In this document: piece after piece, positions 44,481 to 54,269 of the stretch | Position numbering within the stretch: the stretch's first letter is position 1 | Layout of the letters: every line of letters begins with the position of its first letter | Origin: Gremmenia infestans | Lineage: Eukaryota; Ascomycota; Leotiomycetes; Helotiales; Hamatocanthoscyphaceae | DNA length: 64,000 nt | NCBI GenBank assembly: GCA_032629725.1 | Contig: JAFEVB010000007.1 | Coordinates: 1,364,001 to 1,428,000 of the forward strand | Direction of reading: 5' to 3' | Program-made: the position numbers and the translations under genes | Notes under the pieces: generated by a model | Seen by the model: only the letters and a program-made list of their open reading frames with translations | Databases searched by the model: none | Told to the model about the DNA's origin: nothing

Positions 44481-45604
44481 ATGGCCATCATTCCACAGTC
44501 TTGGGCTGGCGTTGTATCTTTTCTAGTTTTCCTGCTCTTCGCCTTTCCAGCCGATGCTCTTCCCAAGAAGAAGGGACAGGCAAGCACGGCTTCGACTGCT
44601 ACTACCGCGACAGGCGGAGGAGCTGCGGCGGCAGCTGGTGGGATTACGACAGCTACAGATGGTTCTACGATCTTGGATAAGACTGTCACAATTAAGTATT
44701 GCTCCCTATACACCTTCCCAAAAGCGTATCACTTATCTGAGTAGTGGCCTCTCGATTCGATACAAGATCAGTGGTCCCGCAGCTTCATTCACGGCCGCTT
44801 CAGGAGTAGCAGGTGGTGTGGCGACTGCAAATTCTACGGGCACAGCGGGTCTCAATGTGCTTCTTCATGGCGATGGAGGTCAATCGTTCTTCGATTTCCC
44901 AAACCAGGCCCTTCAAAACAACCTAATGGGCGTTGTAGTCCTAGCACCAAACAAAGACCTGTTCTGGGGAGGTGGATCTGGACTTGACCGTACGGATGGA
45001 GTGGCACATGCGGCAGCAGTCAACAGCTTAATCCAAACGCAACTGTCCCAAGATGTTGCATTCGACCCTGGAAATGTCTTCTTCACAGGTGTCTCGGGCG
45101 GTTCTCTCCTCCTTTCTGGATTCTTCATGCCTGCTTTTGGCGCAACTTATAAGACTGGAGTGGCCTTGAATTGCGGCGGTCTCACACCACAAGTCGACGT
45201 CGTCGACCCCACCAATCTTGCCAGCATGAAAATACATTTTCAAAGCACTCAAGACGAACTGGCTTTGTTACAGCCCGCTATACCTCTTGCAATAACAGCT
45301 TATGAGAAAATCGCTACGGACGCTGGACTCACGGCTTCACAAGTCGGCGCCTTGCAGACTGTTGATAATACGCCGAATGGAGGAGGCCATTGCGCATTTG
45401 ATAACAAGGACTTTGTTTCTGGTGTACAACTAATGTCCACAAACTTCGCAAATATCATGGGAGCCAATGCTTCTGGGGAAGTTACAGGAATCGGAAATGT
45501 TTTGAAGGTACGTCGAACTCCCCTTATCTAGTAAACCAGGGTGCTAATCAGAGCTTCAGACTGTCGTTGGAAATGAACAGGTCCCATTTACGAGTGCTAC
45601 ATAG
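44481..45604 (+). CDS. secreted alpha/beta-hydrolase-like protein
   Basis: Exons 44481..44695, 44745..45507, 45560..45604 give 340 aa. A signal peptide covers about residues 1-27 (VVSFLVFLLFAFPADA), followed by KKK and an Ala/Thr/Gly-rich linker. The core begins SGLSIRYKISGP-like (INGLSIRYKISGPAA) and contains LNVLLHGDGGQSFFDFP, with the HGDGG oxyanion-type turn, and the nucleophile-elbow-like GVSGGSLLLSGFF, so Ser in GVSGGS is the likely nucleophile. A His in GGGHCAFD near the C-terminus could complete a triad. I have seen such proteins annotated loosely as secreted or 'cyclin-like F-box' proteins, a label with no biochemical meaning. Splice sites were chosen so that TVTI-N-GLSIRY is continuous. 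Substrate is unknown. Confidence 0.82.
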
Positions 45605-45941
45605 ATACCCCCACAATATATGATATCGATATAACGCAGATGAGAAGACTTCATCTAAGAACATGCAAATTCCAGATATGACTCGTATTCTCCTTAAGAA
45701 GGGGCTCTTAGATGCTTGAAACAGATCAAGTGCTCCTACCACTAACGCAAACTCTCTTTGAGATGTCATTTATCAAACATGTTCCAACTCGTGCATTAGA
45801 ATTTAGGACTTCGTTTTTCACTTCTCTGTCATTTGGACTACAATTGCTCCTGCACATTCTTATCATTTCATTATCATTACCACAGCCCAATACCCATCCG
45901 CAGTCAATTTTCTCTCATCCCAAGAGGAACGCCAGGCGACA

Positions 45942-47364
45942 TTAAGTATTCGTAGCTCGGCTAACAAGGCTCGGAGCACCCCTCTCCTCACTTTCACCCT
46001 TCATCATGGCATCATATTTCACTCCCAACTCTATGTCCATGTCATCTTTCCCAGCAGTTTGTCTCGTCCTTGCAAGTTTTTCGCTTTTCTTAATTTTTCT
46101 AAAAACCCTAATGGCATAGATCATTCCGAATAAATATGGTATCCTGTCAAGAACAGTTAGCATATCCCGGCAGATCTATCTAGGGAGGCCAGGAGGATAT
46201 ACATAATTAACTCACCAAATAACATAATGCCTTCCCACTTATTAAAAGAGTGATTTTGTGCCTCTGATTGCCTTGCCCCTATACTAATACCTGCCAGTAT
46301 GAGAACAGTGCACCAAAGTGTTAACGCTAAAACAGACATAATGAGTACACCTAGCGGATGTAGATGATTTCGCCTCCACACGATGATTTGTGGGATCGTA
46401 AAGCAAAGAGAGACACCCGTTGCAGTGGCCGTCATTATCGCCGTCCTGAGTCTTGTATTAGAGATGTCAAGTTGTTGATTAAGAAGGTCGGGGTGGGGAA
46501 AATATAGGATGTAGAAGGTATCAAATGCATTGCCCTCGTCTGAACTACCAATCTTGCTCGGGCAGGTAGAGCGCCCATATTCCTATCATGCAGATAAAGG
46601 ACAAGCCGCACTGTGTCGTCCAGCCGATGACGAGGGCCTTGTTGCTCCAAGGGGATGTGGAGGGTGTGTAGCGGTAGTGTTTATTTCCCGTTTGGTTCCC
46701 CGGAACTAGCTGCTTGTTTTTCTGGAAGCGGGCAAAGATGATGGAAGTATAGATTACGCCGAGGAAGTAAGGCGCACTGCAGCAGACGTCAGCACTCACA
46801 CGGTGAACTTGATTGCCTCTTTAATTGGGAGTTTAGCGGTAGGATTACTAACACAGCAATGCAATCCATTAGCAAAGCCCTATCGAAACGATCAAAAATA
46901 GGATACTCATCGCTCGAGTACGTGCTGTTCAAATCCCAATCCATAGCAATAGGGGCTGTGATCAGAACAGACAGCCACAAAAAAGCCAGGAGGACGTTTG
47001 CCACTAACATGAACTTGGGATGAAGACGGCTCGCTCTAAAGTGGACGATCTGGGGTATTGTTAAGCCCAAAGTGATGGCCGTGCAGGCTACGGTGCAACA
47101 TGCGGCCCTGAAAGTATGTTAGGCCATGTATTTTAGGGACAAAGATGAAGGAAGGGTCTTTATGAGTGAGATGCGTTGAGGGACATACGTCAAGTACCAC
47201 GTATTGGAGAATCCGTCGTCTTGTCTGTAGTCGATTGCCTTGCTAGGTATCAAAGCATTACTAACAATGCAGCAAATAGTCGAGTAGCAAGCCTGAGAAA
47301 CCCATAGCAATATGAGGATTTTGGTGTTCCAAGGCGAGCCCGTTGGGCTATAACTGTATGGCAT
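45942..47364 (-). CDS. eight-helix membrane protein built from two tandem four-helix units
   Basis: Exons complement(45942..46143, 46203..46445, 46549..46776, 46853..47107, 47189..47364) give 367 aa. The protein repeats itself with a period of about 175 residues. Unit 1 opens PYSYSPTGSPWNTKILILLW at 2-21, and unit 2 opens HYRYTPSTSPWSNKALVIGW at 177-196. Second helices are AITLGLTIPQIVHFRASRLHP and GVSLCFTIPQIIVWRRNHLHP. Fourth helices are LLMDCIAVAPYFLGVIYTSI and MLFGELIMIPYLFGMIYAI. Introns before helix 2 and within helix 4 fall at matching places and in the same phase in both units. The C-terminal 45 residues are charged and cytosol-like. I cannot name the family. No signal peptide is needed because helix 1 starts at residue 16. 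Motif pairing was used to fix the splice sites. Confidence 0.78.
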
Positions 47365-49382
47365 GATTTCCTTTCACTTGCTCACTGTATTCCAACTCCA
47401 ATATTTGCGTATCTATCGCTAAAAGATTGATTTCCGAGCTTTGTTATATTTCCGCTTTGGCGTGGGAACTTTTAGATAATGAGCTGAAGTCTAAAGACTT
47501 CAGACTAAAGCTGATAGTCAAGAAATTATAAATGGAGATTCAAGTCTGATTGAGTAAGTACGAAGAAGAGACTTCAATAATAGAATTGTGTCGCCTTGCT
47601 CGGTATCAAAGTTCATTATATGCCTCGCTCAGCCACTGCATAGACCTACTTTGGAGCCCGATTGAGTCCTTGAAAGGACTGCTAAGCTAGTCAAATGTTT
47701 CGAGTGCTCCACTTTGTATTTTCCTAAGAAAGCAAATCTTAACTTAAAGTTTATATTATATTTACCGGGAATGCTAGCTTTATATCGAATTTGGTAATAA
47801 TATAGAGGGGACTCATATAATTAGCTGTTCTAGTATAAAACTAGTTCATTCAGCATGAGCAATAGATGCCCTGATTGGGTAAAAGGGCCCGGGGATAGAG
47901 AAGGAGAGCGAAAGACTTTAATAAAATTAGATACGACGTAATGTCAAAGAAGAGCGAGTACCTACATACTTCGTAAAAAAAATCAGGATGCGATGAAAAT
48001 CTACGGGAATTCTCAAATCATAAGTTTGCCAGTTGCCGGGATGGGGTGAGGTTATGCAATGCTTCTGCGCGGCGTGACTACGCAGCCGTGTCTCCGCGAT
48101 CTTCCATCTCAAGGCTCTTGTGCTGCTGTATTTGAGGCAGTGAGAAGCTCTTGGACGGACAGGCTTGCTAGCTCATCCTCCGCACGAGAAAATATACCTC
48201 CACTTGAAATTCTATCTTTATATGGTCAGCCTACACACCTATGTACTACCAGTACCACACTGTACAAAGTACAGGCTGGCAAGCTTGAAATAAAAACTAA
48301 AATGGTGGCTACGATCGCGAAGGAAATAGTAATTGAGATGACTAAGACCAGATGTTAAAGAAAAGGTTGATGGCTAGCATTGTCAAGTCTAACTGGACTT
48401 CTGCCCAGCCGTCCTACTGCATAAGTTGACTTCTGCTCACTTGAGATAATCACAAGCATTCAACGCCACGAATCGGGTCCAAATCCTGCAACAAGCCTAT
48501 CATTCCTTCCTCGGTCATGTACAGGCAAGCAATGATATCACAGATGCCGCTATTCGCCTTGGGGCTGTGAAATGGAAACTTCGTATCTGGCGATCACTTG
48601 ACGATGCCACGACACACACCATTCCTCGTAGTTTTGATAGCTTCTGATGTATTTCCCTCAATAAAATCAAGCAAGTCCGCTATCTTTCCAGATGCAATGT
48701 CACCTGAAAACCCTACAAAAACTCCCCAGAGAAACCAGCCATATCGCTATCTCTAGCCTAGCAGAGACTCCGAATCATGCAAGCCGGGTATGGTCCAGGT
48801 CCATGGAGGTGTATGTGCCAGTATATGAGATCCGGGAACGGAATCACCACCATAATTATCGATAGTCTCTTCTGTTCCAAAAGCCTCATCCACCCAATGA
48901 GCACAGCTTCCACAACGATGATGCTTGGTTCGATAACCTTGTGCTAGTTGAAAACCCGGACAGTGGAGATGGCTTTTTGGCTCGTATTTGCTAAGCCATG
49001 TATTCAGAAATGAAAATTTGCTTGTCTGCGAAAATGGGCTTCCAAATAAAGAAGTATTCAAGGACGGCCAGAGGCAGTAGTCTGCAGATATACAAACCGA
49101 ACTCATGGCGACAAGATTTCCATATTGCACATTTGCGCGAGACTATGAGGATGCCTCCAAATTCCGAGCTGTCTGTATAATGTTAGGACAAAATTCCATG
49201 GTCTTTAGAGCAAAGCGCTCTCATTCTAGATATTCCCTTCCTATTTGTACTTTACATCTTCCAGCCCAAACTCCAAAAGGTACCTACCTACTTACACACC
49301 ATAAGACGCCCCCCGATCATAAACATCGTAATACCCATTAACGCCATCATACAAACCCCACCACCTCCCCTACCCTCCCAAA
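47365..49382. other. AT-rich spacer with one orphan open segment
   Basis: The left part (47400-47850) is AT-rich. A 66-codon stop-to-stop segment at 48444-48645 on plus reads NRVQILQQAYHSFLGHVQ... with RLGAVKWKLRIWRSL and looks protein-like, but it has no start codon and no visible partner exon. Nothing else is convincing. Confidence 0.4.
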
Positions 49383-49778
49383 TCAAGCACCCTCCTCAAC
49401 CGGCTCCTTCAACCCCCCAAGCACCGCCTTAACGAACGGCAAAAACCCCTTCGGTCCAACACCACTCCTAGTGCCTCCCCCACCATTACCACTTCCCCCA
49501 CTGCCTGCACCACCACTCCCCCCTTTGAGATGCACACTCGTCCGGCCCCCACTAAGCGCATGCACCTCCCTGACAATCTCCAGCTTCTTCTCGATGCCAA
49601 GGCTCGCGCCCACAAACACGTGGTCGATGGTCGCGGTCGAGGAAAGCTCAAAGGCACTGTGGACGTCTGAGGTGTTGGTGCCGGTGTAAATCTCTAAGTC
49701 CACGTCGTCGACGAGCTGTATTTGCGCGTCGGACATGGAGATGGGGTTCCTGGAGAGGAGGAGGAGGGTTGTTGCCAT
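49383..49778 (-). CDS. small fungal protein of unknown function
   Basis: A single exon of 131 aa starting at MATTLLLLSRNPISMSDAQI. I do not recognise the family. The first 75 residues are regular and acidic (QIQLVDDVDLEIYTGTNTSD, then HVFVGASLGIEKKLEIVREV), compatible with a small alpha/beta fold. Then come a Gly/Ser-rich linker (GGSGGAGSGGSGNGGGG) and a short helix GFLPFVKAVLGGLKE. An upstream in-frame ATG at 49853 would add 25 residues; the inner ATG has better context (GCACA before ATGGC). No signal peptide or membrane helix is certain, although LLLL near the N-terminus is hydrophobic. Confidence 0.6.
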   Translation of the reverse strand: MATTLLLLSRNPISMSDAQIQLVDDVDLEIYTGTNTSDVHSAFELSSTATIDHVFVGASLGIEKKLEIVREVHALSGGRTSVHLKGGSGGAGSGGSGNGGGGTRSGVGPKGFLPFVKAVLGGLKEPVEEGA

Positions 49779-50361
49779 TGTGCGTGGTGGAGTGAGTGTG
49801 TGATTGAGGTAAGTATACGTGATAGGTGATATGTGGGATGCGGGTAGTTTCAATTATTTGTGTTTATGTACGGAGTAGCAGGGTTTGGTTGACTGAGGAG
49901 AGCTTTAATAATTGATGGATGCTGCTCAGTTGGGTTTTTATAGGTCTCGGCTTCGCGTAACACCGAGTCATCACCGTCCCGAATCTACCGGTCCGGTCAT
50001 CGTCACTATCTATTATTTGCCGCTCTTGCTCAATATACAGACAGCTCGGGATTTGGAGGTAACCTCATAGTCTCGAGCGGTATAACTTTTATATTCTGAT
50101 ACGACACATGGTTGTATACGTTTGTAAACCCATGTAATGAGAATAAATTTGTAGGGCAAAAGCCCACGTGAGAGACTCCTGGCTTTTGATTGAAATCTCA
50201 GCTTGCTATAGTACACTGGGCCCAAAAATAAGCCGACGCCCAATTCGCATTATTGACCAAGACCGAACCAGAACCATATGCAATGTATTTTCCACTTCGC
50301 CCTCCAATTCCATTTCCACTACGCTCTCCATGTAGAACCCCTCACCCGTCGCAACTTATAT
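49779..50361. other. spacer between the small gene and Sec61 beta gene
   Basis: It carries the 3' flank of the Sec61 beta gene and the promoter side of the 131-aa gene. TACGGAGTA occurs at 49869-49877. No gene is seen. Confidence 0.5.
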
Positions 50362-51014
50362 TTAGCTGGAGAATTTCCTCGTGACCTTCGCAATGACTAT
50401 ACCAACGTTAGTTAATCGTCGACATATGCCTGAGGGTCAGGGATTTGTAGAGACGTACTATGCAGCGCAACAACACTGAAAATGAACACCAGCGACAGAA
50501 CAAGCACCACGACAGGATCAACCTTCAATCCTGGGCTCTCATCGGTGTAAAGTCCTATTCTCCACATTAGCAGACATTCTTCAACATCTCAAGTATTCTT
50601 CCAAGTCCCGTCATCCCAATGCCCTCTCAACTCAGTGCACCACTCCCTCCCAACACTACGCCTAAAGCAAACAGAGTCACAAGCACATACTCAACATAGT
50701 AGAACTGCTTCCTCCAGCACCAGCAGCCCTCGTCGAGCTCGGTCGCGCATTCGCAACCTTGTCCTTCTGATCAGCAGCCGCACGTCTACGAATGGCAGTC
50801 TTGGGGCCACCAGGGGGAGTGGGTGAGGATGGGCGGCCAGTGGAAGCGCCGGCTGGGGAGTTGACCGGAGAGGATGCGCGTGGTGAAGACTGTTTGAATT
50901 AATTAGCTTGGGGCTCTGGAAGGGCAGAGTGGAGTGTAGTGTAGGGGGGAGATGGGATTGCACAGGAGGTGAAGTGATTAGGGCAGTATAGGGGAGGCAG
51001 GGAATGCGAACCAT
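50362..51014 (-). CDS. Sec61 beta subunit (Sbh1-like) of the ER translocon
   Basis: Exons complement(50362..50396, 50459..50554, 50691..50889, 51012..51014) give 110 aa. Sec61 beta is the tail-anchored subunit of the protein-conducting channel. After MSSPRASSPVNSPAG the protein reads PPGGPKTAIRRRAAADQKDK, then a Gly/Ser/Ala stretch ending SSSTMLRLYTDESPGLKVDP, the most conserved part of the family. A single tail-anchor helix follows (VVVLVLSLVFIFSVVALHII), and the protein ends AKVTRKFSS. The first coding exon is only the ATG, spliced over a 122-base intron (donor GTTCGC, acceptor ACAG). This choice gives the expected MSSPR start; otherwise no suitable ATG lies before SSPRA. Two more introns fall before RLYTDE and in the anchor. 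Identification is very secure. Confidence 0.95.
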
Positions 51015-51854
51015 TTTGCTGTTTTGGGGGTTGGAATTGAGACGATGTGGCAAAGTTAGGGAGGTTGCGATTGTAAAGGAGTGGAAGCTGCGAGGTCGTG
51101 GTTTGGTCGGAGTCGTGTGAAGTCCAAAATATTAAGGACACGATTGAAAGGGATGCTCGCTTCCGACAGGGATTAGTTCGCGCTAGATTTCTACAGTAGT
51201 GGGTCCGGGGATAAGATGAGATGAGATAAAGGCCAAGGAGTCTTCATCAATGAATTGAGTACCTTTTTAGAAGCAGAAACAATAGTTTCATAAGTAATTT
51301 ATACCAATTCTTACGGTCACGATCAATCTTAGACAAATACAAACTCAATTTACAAATTGTATTTATTGACGAAGCGCATCGTGGCTATGATCCGATGCCT
51401 CATCCAACACCAGAAACCTCGACTATGCTTTGTTACATGATGCCGCGCCTATACACGCATGCCTGAGGTGAAGATGAATATAACAAATGAAAATATTTGG
51501 GGGTGGGGTTCCGCTGTGCCTCTTCCACCATATTTGGCTCCAGCACCTCCAGCATTGATTCGGACAAGAAAAGAAGATTTGGTGGCACCAAGGCCGCCCG
51601 TGTAGAGCTTTTGTGAGGCCTGTACTCAGCTACCCCTTCCTTGTTACAACCCCCAGACACCAGCTCCTTCCAGTCTCTCCAATTTTTGGTAAACCGCTTG
51701 AATGCCCTCCTCTGCGTATCAAAAGGTGGGGCTAATTCGCCCCATTATATAGATTAAACAGTACATTCTACAATGAAACCAAAGGTATCAACCGAACGCC
51801 GTCCGCTATGATAGCAAGAGTATCTGCATGCTGGATCGCACTTCAAAATTTGCT
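51015..51854. other. spacer between Sec61 beta promoter and Psr-type phosphatase 3' end
   Basis: No gene is supported. A 75-codon minus frame at 51433-51660 has no motif. Confidence 0.5.
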
Positions 51855-53768
51855 TCAAAGGGCGACATCGAGAACCAAACTGACGTCTCGCACCTGCGAG
51901 CCTGCCAGATCTTCGAGAACGGGAATAAGGTCTAGGAGCTCGTTGTCGTGAGCATCTGAAAACCAACTGCTGATGGGTACAGCATGTTGGGGATGGAAAA
52001 TGTAAGAGGTTGGCGAATTGTCGATGATTATGGTTTCCTTGAGATCTCGGCCAACCTGGGACAGATCTTTGACATAGTTTCCTTGGTGATTGTAACAACT
52101 TTCTCTGAAAAGCCGGTGGTGTACCACGTGATGAATGTCTAATTGATCTAGGAGAGGATCGCCGTACTGGAAGTTCTTTAGCTTCAGTCAACGAGAGAGA
52201 CCTTGGGTGTCATACCTTTGAAACAGAAGCAGTGAAAACAACAACTTCATAAAGCTCTCCAACACGCTTCATAAACTGGTCTACCCCCGGTCGCTTAATA
52301 ACGTAGACATTGTGGTATTGACCTTCAATCTCAACGGGAATGGTAAAGTCCGCCTGGTGTAAAATCTGTTCAAGATGTTAGCGATTAGTCTTCGACGTAT
52401 GATAGATGAATTACCTTGAAGCTGCTGTGAACCAGTGTTTCATCCAGATCCAATACCAAGCACTTCTTTCCTTGGAATCTTGGGGCAATCGGTGGAAGTA
52501 GCCATTGTTGCTTCTGCTCAAGTTCATTTCCTGGTTCTTCGCTTGGCCCTGGCTGAGGGACCGGAGGAGGTGGGGGAAGCATAGGTTTTGCTATCTCATC
52601 ACTTCTAGGGGCCGTAACTGAGGACTCATCTTTTGCTATTGGTACAGGGTCCGAATCCCGCATTGGAACATCACCTCCTCCGTCATTTTGGTCGGATGAA
52701 TCTTGAGATTCTGGCTCCGTTCTCACCGGACTTTGCACTGCAATAGAGGGGGTTTGTTGCGCAGCTTGAGCGGCACCCGTAGATTCTGCTTCCTTGGGCA
52801 ATTCTGGCAATGGTGCATCATGGGTGTCGACTGGTCGGGCTAAATCGCCATTTGCTGGTAATGCGGCTCCCGATTGGATTGTTCTGCCCGAATCCAGACT
52901 TGTCGTCTCATTCCGCTCTTTACCCGGCTCCTTATTCTGCAGAGCTGCTTTTTCCTGGTCAGGCTGCGTCGTAGCATTATTCGTCTGGCTTATCGCCGAA
53001 TGATCTGGCTTGCTAGACGTCGTTGAACGCCCTCCTGGAGCCTTTGAAACTTTGTTCGGAGGTGTAGCTTCATCAGGATCTAATGTATTGACATCGTCTG
53101 GAGCCATACAGCAAAGAAACGACAGGAAGTTCTTCTTCTTCTGCTTGTTACCAGCAGCGTTTGATGTGGGGTTCTGCCCAGTAGAGCCCGAATCGGGACC
53201 TGGTGTTATCGACATTTTGCTGCTGGTCGCACTCCCATTCCGCCGCCTCCCCAGTATGCTCCCCCTTGATTCCTTCGATCGCCCCCCTATACTGCCTCTT
53301 GGGTCGGTAACAGTTGCTCCGCTAAGGCCAGTGGATGTCGGTGATGGTTCTATCTTTTGCGAAGAGGTTCTAGATGGAACGTGGAGCAGACCGCGGTTCT
53401 TCTGTGGCACTTCAGGAGCTTCGTCGGCTGCCCGTAGATAGTCCTTCTCGTTCTGTGACCCTGACAGAACAGGCGTTTCCGAGTTGTCGGTGCTGGCAGT
53501 GTTTTGTGCCGTAGAGGTTGTCTGGGTCGATGAGCTGGGGGGTTGGGGGGCGTTTGTAACTGTATTGATTATTAGCTTCGACCTTTCGTGGCACTCGCGC
53601 CTTCGAGATGAGGCAAGCTAGATCGACAAGAAGCCTACAAATGGGCTTTCAGAATGAAGTAAACATACAGCTTGATGTGTCCAGCGCGGGCGGTCTCGTC
53701 TTAGTACCCTCTACAGATGCTGATCGGTTGTGAGTTTGCTCAGTTGGCTGAGCAGTCTCATTACTCAT
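51855..53768 (-). CDS. Psr1/NIF-type CTD-like phosphatase (FCP1 homology domain)
   Basis: Exons complement(51855..52166, 52216..52365, 52415..53559, 53669..53768) give 568 aa. The C-terminal 170 residues are a complete FCP1-homology (CPDc) domain of the HAD superfamily: KKCLVLDLDETLVHSSFK with catalytic Asp404 and Asp406, then IPVEIEGQYHNVYVIKRPGV, EVVVFTASVSKYGDPLLD, FRESCYNHQGNYVKDLSQVG, IIIDNSPTSYIFHP and NELLDLIPVLEDL. Yeast Psr1/Psr2 are plasma-membrane phosphatases in sodium-stress and general stress signalling. The long N-terminal region is Ser/Pro/Gln-rich and disordered, but it contains KKKNFLSFLCCMAPDD with Cys183-Cys184, a palmitoylation-like patch placed far from the N-terminus, and a PPPPPVPQPGP tract before the domain. 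Start MSNETAQPTEQTHN at 53768 fits the splice into exon 2. Confidence 0.92.
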
Positions 53769-53973
53769 CGAGGGCAATGCTAGTCCTCAGAGTGAATACG
53801 TGATAAGGCGCCGTGATGCCTTCCCAAACGTATCACTTGTGGGTGGTGCACGCGTCGTTGACTTGCGGCGGTTCGTTCGATCTCTAAAGCGGCTTTATCA
53901 CCATTCGATCTCGTTGCGCATAGACTGCGATTACAAAAACACCCCAGAATTGGCGCGCCGCGATGCGACAGTG

Positions 53974-54001
53974 GAGGGAGGGAGGGAGGGAGGGAGGGAG
54001 T
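53974..54001. repeat. GGGA tetranucleotide microsatellite
   Basis: About seven GGGA units in the leader or promoter of the phosphatase gene. The purine-rich strand is plus. Confidence 0.85.
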
Positions 54002-54243
54002 GAGGTTACAATTAAAAGAAGCTTTGATAGAAGCTGTGTAGAGGAAAGGTCGAAGAGCTGGGTAGAGGCTGAGAGTCGACCGAGACCGAGAGAGGAGAGG
54101 TTGGATGCGGGTTGAAAGTCCAAGTAATTTAGCGAGATGACAATAAGATTGGCTTGCGATCTAGCAAGTCAAGTCTAAGAAGTGAAGAACAATCGAATGA
54201 TAATGGATAATAATTATTCGAAAGAACCAGGAGTGAAGAAGGT

Positions 54244-54269
54244 TTAGATTTAGATTTAGATTTAGATTG
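54244..54269. repeat. TTTAGA hexanucleotide array
   Basis: About four perfect TTTAGA units, a short microsatellite in the spacer. Confidence 0.85.
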
